Counted from the stretch's first letter, positions 1 through 6,804 are shown. The stretch is DNA of 10,788 nucleotides from JBCBEX01 sp039027055 (GCA_039027055.1 JBCCLD010000146.1:1-10788), one strand, 5' to 3'. Program-made: numbers and translations. The notes: generated by a model from the letters alone, not told the origin.

Positions 1-662
1 AGGTCAACCGGCGTGCTGGGCGGTAGCCCTGGCCGTTTCGGCGGTCCGGCTGGCTTGGGCAGCCCTACGGGTTTGGCTCTAGGTGGTCCGATGGGCCTTG
101 CCCCTGGAGGGCCGACCGACTTGGCGGCCCCTGCAGCGCGTGCTGCCCCGGTCTGGGTCGTCTTGGGCGCGCGCCAGATCGGGACCGACGAGCACGGCTC
201 GCCATACATCAGCTTCGTCGCCACGCCTTTGAGCTTCTGCGTCGCCACGAGGTAGGCATGCGTGGGAACGATGGTGCCCCCGCAGCCCTTGATGACGACC
301 GGCTTGCCGGCATAGTCGCTCCAGTCCTCGTCTTCGAGTGCACGGACGAAGTGGTCACGGACGAGGTCAGCCGCGCTGCCGAACGCTGCCGAGCGCGCCA
401 GGCCGTCGAGCTTCGAGGCGACGAGCATGTAGGCCCACGTCGGGATGATGGCGTCGGTGGAGCAGAACACGGCGACGTGCTGCCCGTCGTGCTGCGGCCA
501 GTCGTAGTCCTTCATCGCCTGACGGAAGTCGCGCTCGCGGAGGACGAGCCCGCGCACGAGGTAGGGCGCGAGGTCGAACGAGACGACGGGCGCGCCGTCC
601 CACAGCGCGGCGAGGTCGTAGACGGCGATGTCGCTCTGCGCGACGCGGTTGACGAGATCCAT
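1..662 (-). CDS. DUF2480 family protein with proline-rich C-terminal tail (3' end outside window)
   Basis: This is a conserved protein of unknown function. It reads from an ATG at 662 with no stop before the left edge, so the C-terminus is missing and 220 codons are visible. Residues 1-162 match what I know of the DUF2480 family, about 165 aa and typical of Bacteroidota. Examples are an opening MDLVNRVAQSDIAVYDL, CSTDAIIPTWAYMLVASKL at 67-85, VIKGCGGTIVPTHAYL at 123-138, and a C-terminal GEPCSSVPIW. The domain holds an internal duplication: 46-95 resembles 105-154 at an offset of 59. Most family members stop near residue 165. Here a Pro/Ala/Gly/Lys-rich, probably disordered tail follows from about 163, with repeated K/R-x-x-G-P/L-P units. 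There is no signal peptide or membrane segment, so it is probably cytoplasmic. It lies 103 bp after the acetyltransferase gene, with a heptamer repeat array just before its start. The family call is firm; the function is unknown. Confidence 0.88.
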   Translation of the reverse strand, partial: MDLVNRVAQSDIAVYDLAALWDGAPVVSFDLAPYLVRGLVLRERDFRQAMKDYDWPQHDGQHVAVFCSTDAIIPTWAYMLVASKLDGLARSAAFGSAADLVRDHFVRALEDEDWSDYAGKPVVIKGCGGTIVPTHAYLVATQKLKGVATKLMYGEPCSSVPIWRAPKTTQTGAARAAGAAKSVGPPGARPIGPPRAKPVGLPKPAGPPKRPGLPPSTPVD

Positions 663-667
663 GTGTT

Positions 668-707
668 GGGTCGAAGGTCGTGGGTCGTGGGTCGTGGGTC
701 GAAGGTC
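668..707. repeat. Degenerate heptamer tandem array, about 5.7 units
   Basis: Consecutive 7-bp units (GGGTCGA, AGGTCGT, GGGTCGT, GGGTCGT, GGGTCGA, AGGTC) vary only at the first and last positions. The array ends 6 bp before the DUF2480 ATG, so it forms the 5' leader of that gene. It is one of four heptamer arrays in the window. Confidence 0.85.
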
Positions 708-745
708 AGCGATCCTCAGAACGAGGGGGGAAATCTGCCGTTCCG

Positions 746-765
746 CCGCGCCTCGCGCTGCGCGG
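746..765 (-). terminator. GC-rich hairpin directly after the acetyltransferase stop, weak terminator candidate
   Basis: CCGCGC at 746-751 pairs perfectly with GCGCGG at 760-765 around an 8-nt loop. It abuts the stop codon of the GNAT gene at 766-768. No U-run follows on the minus strand, so as an intrinsic terminator it is incomplete. It may be only a repeat remnant. Confidence 0.25.
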
Positions 766-1197
766 TCACCCGAGGCGCTTGTCGAGCACGGCTTGCTGCT
801 TTGCGGTGGTGAAGCCGAGGCTCGCATAGAACGCGCGGGCGGCGTTGCGGTCCGTGCGCGTTCGCACGCGAAGCTTCTGCACGCCTCGTTCTGCCGCCCA
901 TGCCTCAGCCTCGCTGACCAACCGCTGCCCTACCCCCCGCCGCCGGTGCGCTTCGTGAACGACGAGGCCGCCGATTTCAGCGAAGGGGTCCGACTCCAGC
1001 CGACGCACCTCGCACACGTGAATCCAGCCTAGAACGTGGCCCTGCGCGTCGTCTGCGACGAACACGGCGTGGTCCTCGGCGTAGAGGATCGACGTCAGCC
1101 GTACCCTCAGACGTGCCTCGGACGACGGATAGCCCAGTTGCCCAGACAGCGCGGCCAGGGCCTGTGCGTCGTGGAGCGTGGCTGGGCGTACGGTCAT
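766..1197 (-). CDS. GNAT-family N-acetyltransferase
   Basis: This 143-aa cytosolic enzyme is predicted to transfer an acetyl group from acetyl-CoA to an amine on an unknown substrate. A single GNAT fold spans the protein. The opening MTVRPATLHDAQALAALS is the usual first strand and helix. Motif A lies at about 75-94, with IGGLVVHEAHRRRGVGQRL carrying the R/Q-x-x-G-x-G/A pyrophosphate-binding loop as RRGVGQ. Motif B, ARAFYASLGF, is at 120-129. The length is normal for a small GNAT. The ATG at 1197 lies 22 bp after the TonB-dependent receptor stop, so it may be co-transcribed with that gene, but nothing ties it to iron uptake. No Shine-Dalgarno is visible. The profile is closest to AAC(6')/RimI-like stand-alone GNATs; substrate identity cannot be read from sequence. 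Confidence 0.9.
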   Translation of the reverse strand: MTVRPATLHDAQALAALSGQLGYPSSEARLRVRLTSILYAEDHAVFVADDAQGHVLGWIHVCEVRRLESDPFAEIGGLVVHEAHRRRGVGQRLVSEAEAWAAERGVQKLRVRTRTDRNAARAFYASLGFTTAKQQAVLDKRLG

Positions 1198-1219
1198 GGA
1201 TACGCGACGATGTGCCGCC

Positions 1220-3814
1220 TCAGAGGCTAGCCCGGAGCCCGAGGAGGAACGTACGGGGCAAGCCAGGGCGGAGGCCCGCCGGTCTGCGTGAGGCGACGTA
1301 GAGCGTGTCAGTGAGGTTGCGGACGGTCGCGTAGACTGACAGCCGCACTCCAGCCGGGCTAAACGGCAGCGCCGTCTCCCCGGTCACGTCCATCACCAGC
1401 CGCGCGTCCACCCGCTCTTCCTCCGGAATCGGCCCCTGCCCGGCCCGGTCGCGCGTCTCGGCGTGCCAGTTCGCCCGCACATCGAGGCGCGTCCCGTCGA
1501 GGGCCACGCCCGCGCTTAGGGTGACCACGTGCGGGACGACGTACGGCAGGCGGTCCCCGTCGCGCACGAAACTCCACGGGAGGAAGCTACTCTCGAAGGT
1601 GGACTGGAAGCGCGCGTCGGTGAAGGTGTAGGCGAGCCGAAGCGGTAGTTGCAGCGCGCCCGCGCCGTCGAAGGCGAGCGGGTCCATGTCCACGGACGCC
1701 TCGACACCCACGACGCGCGCCGCGCCGCCGTTGACGCTGTCGCCGGTGCCGTCCCCGCCCGACGACGCGGTGTCGCTGCCGAGCAGGTTGTCGTACCACG
1801 TCCCGAAGCCAACGAGTTGCGCCGAGAGCGCGTCCCCACGCTGGACGCGCGTCCCGAGCTCCGTGACGAGGCTCTCTTCCGGATCAACGTCCGGGGCGCT
1901 CGACGGCGGCGCAAAGCCACGGTGGAGGCCGCCGAAGACCGTGACGCCCTCGCGGACCTCAACCTGCACGCCCAGCCCCGGAATGAGCGCGGAGACGGTG
2001 TTTGAGCGCGTCGCGGGCGTGTTCTCGCGGTTGGGGTCGGCCGTGCCGAAGTCTTCGCGCTCCAGCTCGACGGCTTCCAGACGCAGCCCTGGGGTGAGGG
2101 TAACGGGGCCGCCCTCGAACGCGATCTCGGCGAACGCGGCGAGCGCCCGCGCCCGGTCGATCCGGTTGCCCGCGTCGCCCGGCACGCCCGGCGCGGTGAG
2201 GACGAGCCTGGCCTGCTCCGTACCGTCGTAGCTGAACCCGTTGGCGGTCTGGAGCCGCTCGCCGTTGTCCCGGTGGAGCCGTACCCCGACCGTCGCGTCC
2301 ACATCGACCCCGAGCACGCGGCCTGGCCGCATGCCGAGCGCCACGTCGAGGCCGACCGTCCAGAAGTCCCGCGCGTTGTCGTTGACGACGAGGAGGCCGT
2401 TCGCGAGATCACCGGTCGCCGTACCCCGAGCAACGGCGAGCTCGTCGGCGAAGGAGACCGGGTCGGCGAAGAGGGCGTTGATCGGGACGAGGAGGTCGGC
2501 GTCGGGCAAGTTGTCCTGGTCGGTGTCGACGTCATCGCCGCGCCCGTCAGAGACTGTGTCGAGACGGGTCCACACACGTGAGAAGCGGGTGGTGTAGAGG
2601 GTAGCCTTCACATCGACGCGCTCGCCGAAGAGGCCGACGTAGCGGAGGTAGCCGAGCGCGTGGTCACTGTCAAATTGATCGCGGCCGGAAGCCGCGTAGC
2701 GGGCAAACGGTGCCGCGTCGAAGTCCCCAGTCGAGAGTCCGAGATACGTCTCGTTGGATAGCTGATTGTCGTAGGTCCCTTTGAGTTCGAGCGCGTGGAA
2801 CACGTCGGGCGTGGGGGCGATGCTGAGGCGTGCCTTGCCGTGCAGACTGAGAAGGTTGTAGCCCGTCTCGTCGGACACACCCACCGGCGACGCCCCAGAG
2901 AAGTCCTCGATCCGCTTGAAGCCGTCCACGCCATCGACGAACACCTCGCCGAGGACGCCCAGCCGGAACGCCCCGAGTTGGAGGTCACCGGCTCCCGCCC
3001 GCGCGTGGAGCGTGCGTGCTGCGTCGGTGCCGCCGCGCACGTCGAGCCGCAGCGCGCGCGTCGCCGGGATCGACGCCGAAACGAGGTTGATGGCCCCGCC
3101 CGTGGTGTAGGGCCCATAGGCGACCTGCGCGGAGCCCTTGCGCACCTCGATGCCGTCGAGGCGGCCTGCGGCGGGGAAGTAGTACGCGGCGGGCGAGGAG
3201 TAGGGCGCAGGTGCGACCAGCACGCCGTCCTCCATGAGCGTCACCCCGCGCGAGCGGTCGGCGATGGTTCCCCGGATGCCGATGTTGGGACGCAGCCCGT
3301 AGCCGTCCTCCTCCTGCACGGTCACGCCGGGCACGTCGGAGAGGAGACGGTGCACGTCGGTGTCGCCGTAGCGCCGCAGCGCCTCGGGGCCGAGCACGGT
3401 CACCGAGCCGGGCACGTCCTGCACTCCGCGCACGCCGCCCGCAAGGCTCCCCGCCGCCTCGACCGTCACCTCGCCCAATGCTTCCACGGAGGGCACCAGC
3501 GCCACGTCGAGCCGCACGGTAGCGCCCTCAGCAATGTCGATGGAGCGGCGCTCTTGCGCATAGCCCGTCGCCGAAAACACGAGCGTCACTGTATTCGCTC
3601 GGACGGTGCCTGCGCGGACCTCTAGCCGGTAGCGTCCGTTGCGGTCGGCTGCCGTGCCTCGGTTGGTCCCGTCCAGCAGGACCGTCGCGCCGGGCAGCGG
3701 CGACGCGGTCGCGCCATCGGTCACGACGCCTTCAACGACTTGGGCGTGGACCCCACCGGCCGCGCAAAGACCAGCCGCGCAGAGGAGGACGAGGAGCGTG
3801 AGCAAGCGAGACAT
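1220..3814 (-). CDS. FecA-like TonB-dependent outer-membrane receptor
   Basis: This 864-aa receptor is predicted to import a ferric chelate across the outer membrane using TonB energy. I chose the ATG at 3814 over the upstream GTG at 3868 because it starts directly at the signal peptide, cleaved after VHA24. A carboxypeptidase-regulatory-like domain follows (about 25-108, VEGVVTDGATASPLPGATV), then a possible TonB box EVTVEA at 115-120. The plug covers about 130-250, and the barrel fills the rest to the C-terminus. Plug motifs NIGIRG at 177-182, a following APAPYSSP, and VAYGPYTTGGAINLV at 231-245 resemble ferric-dicitrate receptor FecA. There is no STN signalling domain, so FecIR-type transmembrane signalling is unlikely. 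Residues 429-439 form a thrombospondin-type-3-like acidic loop (DTDQDNLPDAD). The last residue is Leu rather than the usual aromatic. It begins 38 bp after the carboxylase-like gene, so an operon is likely. Substrate is inferred from motifs only. Confidence 0.92.
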   Translation of the reverse strand: MSRLLTLLVLLCAAGLCAAGGVHAQVVEGVVTDGATASPLPGATVLLDGTNRGTAADRNGRYRLEVRAGTVRANTVTLVFSATGYAQERRSIDIAEGATVRLDVALVPSVEALGEVTVEAAGSLAGGVRGVQDVPGSVTVLGPEALRRYGDTDVHRLLSDVPGVTVQEEDGYGLRPNIGIRGTIADRSRGVTLMEDGVLVAPAPYSSPAAYYFPAAGRLDGIEVRKGSAQVAYGPYTTGGAINLVSASIPATRALRLDVRGGTDAARTLHARAGAGDLQLGAFRLGVLGEVFVDGVDGFKRIEDFSGASPVGVSDETGYNLLSLHGKARLSIAPTPDVFHALELKGTYDNQLSNETYLGLSTGDFDAAPFARYAASGRDQFDSDHALGYLRYVGLFGERVDVKATLYTTRFSRVWTRLDTVSDGRGDDVDTDQDNLPDADLLVPINALFADPVSFADELAVARGTATGDLANGLLVVNDNARDFWTVGLDVALGMRPGRVLGVDVDATVGVRLHRDNGERLQTANGFSYDGTEQARLVLTAPGVPGDAGNRIDRARALAAFAEIAFEGGPVTLTPGLRLEAVELEREDFGTADPNRENTPATRSNTVSALIPGLGVQVEVREGVTVFGGLHRGFAPPSSAPDVDPEESLVTELGTRVQRGDALSAQLVGFGTWYDNLLGSDTASSGGDGTGDSVNGGAARVVGVEASVDMDPLAFDGAGALQLPLRLAYTFTDARFQSTFESSFLPWSFVRDGDRLPYVVPHVVTLSAGVALDGTRLDVRANWHAETRDRAGQGPIPEEERVDARLVMDVTGETALPFSPAGVRLSVYATVRNLTDTLYVASRRPAGLRPGLPRTFLLGLRASL

Positions 3815-3852
3815 GGTGGTGGGAGGCGAGAGAGAAGGGCGCGGTACAGATC

Positions 3853-5442
3853 TCAGCGGTAGATCCACGGCTTCGGCGAAAAGACGTGCCGGCCGACAGC
3901 GGTGAGATCCACGTCGGGGTCGATGAGAAGGCGGCTGTCCTGGCCGTTGAGGTTCACGTAGACCTCAGCGCGCACCTCGACATCGTCGTAGCCGGCCGCC
4001 TGGAAGCGGCGCTCGACGTGCTGAGCATACTGCCAAATGAAGTCGGGCTGGGCGACCATCTCCTTTTCCTGGAACGCGGTGAGGTCGTCGCTCGGGAGGA
4101 TCGTCCAGCGGCGGTCGGTGGCAGGGTCGCGAACGAGGAACGTGGCATGGCCGGTCTTCGCCGCGACCATCACGTGCCAGGCAAAGCGGTAGCCCTCCTC
4201 GGTCCAGAAGCGGTCGCCGGGGTAGAGCCAGTGCCGCAGCGGGACCGCGAGTTGAATCGCGAGGAGGACGGCGGCGAGGGCGAAGGGCCAGCGACTCAGA
4301 GGTAGCGCTGCCATTTTCGTGTCATCCTGAGCGAGCCCTGGCGAGTCGAAGGATCTCGTTCGCATCTCCGCACTCTGCGTGCGGCTTGGATGCTGGCCCT
4401 GAGATCCCCCACCTCCGCGAGGGCAGAGCTCCTCGAATTCCTCCGCTGCGCCGATTCCGCTCAGGATGACACCATCCGGCGCGTCGGGAGACCTAGGATG
4501 CACCACGGTAGACGTAACGCGCCTCCACAGCCAGCGCCACTGATCCGCCTCGAAGAACACCAGCGCGGCGACCATCATCACGAACGGGAAGACGCCGATG
4601 TTGAAGAGCACGTAGGTCGCCGCGTGGAAGGCGAACGCGACGGCGTAGGCCCACGGGCGCGAGCGGCGGTTCCACAGGAGAAACGCCACCGTCAGGTCGA
4701 AGGCCGCGCCCGCCCACGACATCGCCCAGGGCATCCACCACAGGTCCAAGAGCGGGCCGATCACGGGCATGCCGCCGCGCGCCGCCAGCCAGATCCGCAG
4801 CGGCTGCGCGTCGACCAGCCAATCGGGGTGCAGCTTCGCCACGCCCGCGAAGAAGTAGACCAGCCCGACGTGCACCCGCAGCGCCCCCAGCGTCCACGCG
4901 GGCACGCGCCAGCTCGGCCGCCCCGGGACAAGCGCCGCGTTCATCGGCAAAAGCAGCAGCAGCAGGCCGAGCGCCGAGACGAAGTAGTAGTGGTTGAGGT
5001 ACGTCGTCGCGTCGAGCAGCTCGACGTAGGTGAAGCTCGCCACGAAGAGCAGCAGCCACGCCTTCGCGCCGCGCCCGACGGCGAAGCCGAGCGCCGCCGC
5101 CACCTGCGTCCACAGCACGGCATCGAGCACCGCCGCCGACGGCCTCGGCACCCAGCCGAAGCCCGGATACGCGAAGCGCGTCACCGGCTCCACGTAGAGC
5201 GCCGGGCCCCAGTCCAGCACGATGAACCGTAGCGCGCTCAGCGCCATCACGACGCCAAAGGCGATGCGGAACAGGCCGAGGACGAGGGGATCGGCAGGCT
5301 TCCTGAGCGAGGAGCGAAGAGTGACGAGTGAAGCGCGACGGGCGCCTAGCGGCTGGCGACTAGCGACTGGTGAGGCGAACGCTCCTTCTACCGGAAATGC
5401 CGCGTGGGTTGGGGTATGCTCGCGAACTTTCATGGCTGTCAT
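3853..5442 (-). CDS. HTTM / vitamin K-dependent gamma-carboxylase-like membrane protein
   Basis: This 529-aa polytopic membrane protein resembles eukaryotic gamma-glutamyl carboxylase (GGCX), which couples oxidation of vitamin K hydroquinone to carboxylation of Glu. The HTTM core runs from about 49 to 305 with several hydrophobic segments. ELLDATTYLNHYYF (141-154) matches the GGCX Asn-His segment, putting H151 at its catalytic-region His. YFFAGVAKLHPDWL (196-209) matches the segment around the GGCX base Lys218, here K203. A C-terminal domain (about 395-529) contains WTEEGYRFAWHVMV, also GGCX-like. Residues 325-374 are encoded by an inserted palindromic repeat, and 24-46 by heptamer arrays. 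The start is ATG 5442, or ATG 5433 with an AGGA upstream; no other ATG or GTG occurs before the first membrane segment. Its neighbours are secreted iron proteins, which are possible substrates or partners. Bacterial homologues need not carboxylate proteins, so activity is inference. Confidence 0.87.
   Translation of the reverse strand: MTAMKVREHTPTHAAFPVEGAFASPVASRQPLGARRASLVTLRSSLRKPADPLVLGLFRIAFGVVMALSALRFIVLDWGPALYVEPVTRFAYPGFGWVPRPSAAVLDAVLWTQVAAALGFAVGRGAKAWLLLFVASFTYVELLDATTYLNHYYFVSALGLLLLLLPMNAALVPGRPSWRVPAWTLGALRVHVGLVYFFAGVAKLHPDWLVDAQPLRIWLAARGGMPVIGPLLDLWWMPWAMSWAGAAFDLTVAFLLWNRRSRPWAYAVAFAFHAATYVLFNIGVFPFVMMVAALVFFEADQWRWLWRRVTSTVVHPRSPDAPDGVILSGIGAAEEFEELCPRGGGGSQGQHPSRTQSAEMRTRSFDSPGLAQDDTKMAALPLSRWPFALAAVLLAIQLAVPLRHWLYPGDRFWTEEGYRFAWHVMVAAKTGHATFLVRDPATDRRWTILPSDDLTAFQEKEMVAQPDFIWQYAQHVERRFQAAGYDDVEVRAEVYVNLNGQDSRLLIDPDVDLTAVGRHVFSPKPWIYR
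4319..4472. repeat. Palindromic repeat element inserted in frame in the carboxylase-like gene
   Basis: A perfect 15-bp inverted repeat (GTGTCATCCTGAGCG at 4319-4333, its reverse complement at 4458-4472) bounds this segment. Inside each arm the similarity continues imperfectly for about 20 bp towards a GAAGGATCTCG-like end, so the arms look like two inverted copies of one roughly 35-bp repeat. A nested pair, GGATCTC at 4351-4357 and GAGATCC at 4401-4407, adds structure. Its core, 4321-4470, is exactly 150 bp and covers codons 325-374 without a stop or frame change. I see no clear target-site duplication and no transposase. It resembles a non-autonomous palindromic (MITE- or RPE-like) element. 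Confidence 0.8.
5305..5332. repeat. Degenerate heptamer array, four units, inside the carboxylase-like coding region
   Basis: There are four consecutive 7-bp units: GAGCGAG, GAGCGAA, GAGTGAC and GAGTGAA. On the coding strand they encode about residues 38-46 of the HTTM protein, upstream of any recognisable family homology. Confidence 0.8.
5346..5373. repeat. Second degenerate heptamer array, four units, in the same coding region
   Basis: There are four consecutive 7-bp units: CTAGCGG, CTGGCGA, CTAGCGA and CTGGTGA. It sits 13 bp from the previous array but has an unrelated unit sequence. It encodes about residues 24-32 of the HTTM protein. Confidence 0.8.
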
Positions 5443-5468
5443 CCTGAACTTGATTCAGGATCTCATGC
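5439..5468. repeat. Palindromic repeat overlapping the start codon of the carboxylase-like gene
   Basis: ATCCTGAA at 5441-5448 pairs with TTCAGGAT at 5454-5461 around a 5-nt loop. The surrounding GTCATCCTGAACTTGATTC resembles a dispersed repeat family known to me from other bacteria, and its first 10 bp equal the end of the element at 4321. The ATG at 5442 lies in one arm. The AGGA contributed by this arm is 8 nt before the alternative ATG at 5433. Confidence 0.7.
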
Positions 5469-5578
5469 ATTTCCAGGGGGATGCCGAGTTACGCGCCGTA
5501 CCGTCATACTGCGCAGGGACGGTTGCTGGCGTAGCCTCGGTTCCGGTCAGGCTCATGCCAGTCGAGCACCCTTGCAAC

Positions 5579-5613
5579 CTTCTGCCTTCATCCTTCTGCC
5601 TTCATCCTTCTCG
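5579..5613. repeat. Heptamer array, five units (14-bp alternating pair)
   Basis: The 7-bp units CTTCTGC, CTTCATC, CTTCTGC, CTTCATC and CTTCTCG follow one another and end 2 bp before the stop codon of the second imelysin gene. The array therefore lies just downstream of that gene in the transcript. With the palindrome at 5439-5468 it occupies much of the 173-bp gap between the imelysin and carboxylase-like genes. Confidence 0.85.
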
Positions 5614-5615
5614 GC

Positions 5616-6770
5616 TCACCCCGAGTCGCCGTCGTTGTCGCTGAAGGTGATGCTGACACCGAGTTGCGCGGCGAGGTCCACCTTGATGATGCGGATGAGG
5701 TCGCCGCCCGAGTCGTGGGCCGCTTGGCCACCTGTGGGGTTGGCACTGACGGCATCGAAGAGCGTGGGGTCGAGGGCCTCCACGGCGGCCTCGGTAGCGT
5801 CGAGTTGGGCGAGGAGCGCCGAGCCGAACGGCTGGCCGTCGAAGGTGGCGTCGAGCGTGGCGAGGTAGTCGTCGAGGCCGGTGCCGCCGCCCGCGGTGAT
5901 GAGCGCGCGCATGCCCTCCAGGTTGGCCTCGAAGAGCTGCGCCGAGATCTGGGCGTAGGGCGCCTGGACGCGCATCGGGTCGGGCGGCGTGTCGGGGTCC
6001 TCGGGGTTGCGCGCGATGCCGAACGGGCGGCCGAGGAGGACGTAGCGCAGGTCCTCGGTCACCATCGCCATCTCGTTGACGATGCGGGAGACCGAGCTCT
6101 GAAGGTTGCGGCCCTCGGAGTTGGCGGCCTCGAACATCCCGAGTTCGTCGCCGCCGTCGCGGCTCCACACCTCGACGAGGTCGTTGGCCTTCGCCACCAC
6201 GTCGGCGGCGACGGCGGCCGCGTAGGCACTGCGGTTGGCATCGCCCATCGCGGCGATGACGGCATCCGCGCTCGCCGGCCCCTGTGCGTCCATCCCGTCG
6301 GCGAAGAGGAGGTATTCCAGCACGGGCAGCCCGCGCTTGTTCGACCCTTGCCGGTTGACGAAGTCCACGTCGACGGCCTCGTTCGAGGCAAGCAGTTGCT
6401 CGACCTCAAAGAGGTCGGTGGGCCAGATGCTGATGCGGTTGTGGTAGAGCCCGAACTGGATGCTCGGCAGGTTGAGCGCCGAGAGCTTCTCCCACTGGAC
6501 GGCTGCCGTCACCCAGGCGCTCTGTGCCGCTGCGAGCGTCGTGGCGTTCGGGTCGCCAACGAAGGCGTCGACAGCCGTTTGTAGCGCGGCGGCGTCGACC
6601 GCGAACGCCGCGTGGGTCGGCTCGATGACGTTGCCCGCGAGGTCGGCCAGCATCGCCGCGCGGACAGCAGCCCGGTCGTCGGTGGCGGCCTGGGTGTCCC
6701 CGTCGCAGGCGACGAGTCCCGCCGCGAGACCGAGGCTGAGCAGAAAAGCGAGGGAGAGTGTCCAGCGCAT
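5616..6770 (-). CDS. Imelysin-type periplasmic lipoprotein (COG3489-like)
   Basis: This 384-aa lipoprotein of the imelysin/EfeO M75 superfamily is predicted to be a helical protein at the periplasmic face of a membrane, with a role in iron handling. I chose the ATG at 6770 over the upstream TTG at 6812 because the signal peptide starts there. The lipobox is L19-V-A-C22. Helical repeats follow, then LPSIQFGLYHNRISIWP at 101-117 and RGLPVLEYLLFADG at 146-159. In that last segment the G-x-H-x-x-E motif of classical imelysins reads G-L-P-V-L-E, so the His is Pro149. This is usual for the COG3489 branch as I recall it. The C-terminal half contains a conserved-looking RPFGIARNP segment. It starts 69 bp after the di-haem gene and precedes the carboxylase-like gene. 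The leader is strongly pyrimidine-rich and has no Shine-Dalgarno. It is unlikely to be a peptidase. Confidence 0.88.
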   Translation of the reverse strand: MRWTLSLAFLLSLGLAAGLVACDGDTQAATDDRAAVRAAMLADLAGNVIEPTHAAFAVDAAALQTAVDAFVGDPNATTLAAAQSAWVTAAVQWEKLSALNLPSIQFGLYHNRISIWPTDLFEVEQLLASNEAVDVDFVNRQGSNKRGLPVLEYLLFADGMDAQGPASADAVIAAMGDANRSAYAAAVAADVVAKANDLVEVWSRDGGDELGMFEAANSEGRNLQSSVSRIVNEMAMVTEDLRYVLLGRPFGIARNPEDPDTPPDPMRVQAPYAQISAQLFEANLEGMRALITAGGGTGLDDYLATLDATFDGQPFGSALLAQLDATEAAVEALDPTLFDAVSANPTGGQAAHDSGGDLIRIIKVDLAAQLGVSITFSDNDGDSG

Positions 6771-6804
6771 GAGAGGAGCGAGAAGAGGTGAGAGGCGGTA
6801 GTCA

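Noticed and set aside
668..707. CRISPR-like array
   Set aside because: Units are 7 bp with no spacers, so this is a simple degenerate tandem repeat.
258..812. Long open frames on the plus strand, also at 2795-3625, 5664-6584, 6813-7637 and 8701-9663
   Set aside because: They are antisense to genes with clear family motifs, are Arg/Val/Gly-rich as expected from reading GC-rich coding DNA backwards, and show no recognisable domain.
3815..3868. Upstream GTG start for the receptor gene, overlapping the carboxylase-like stop
   Set aside because: It would add 18 residues before an otherwise perfect signal peptide that begins at the ATG at 3814.
4319..4472. Frameshift or pseudogene reading of the carboxylase-like gene because of the inserted repeat
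   Set aside because: The frame is continuous through the insert and both flanking domains are intact, so the gene appears functional.
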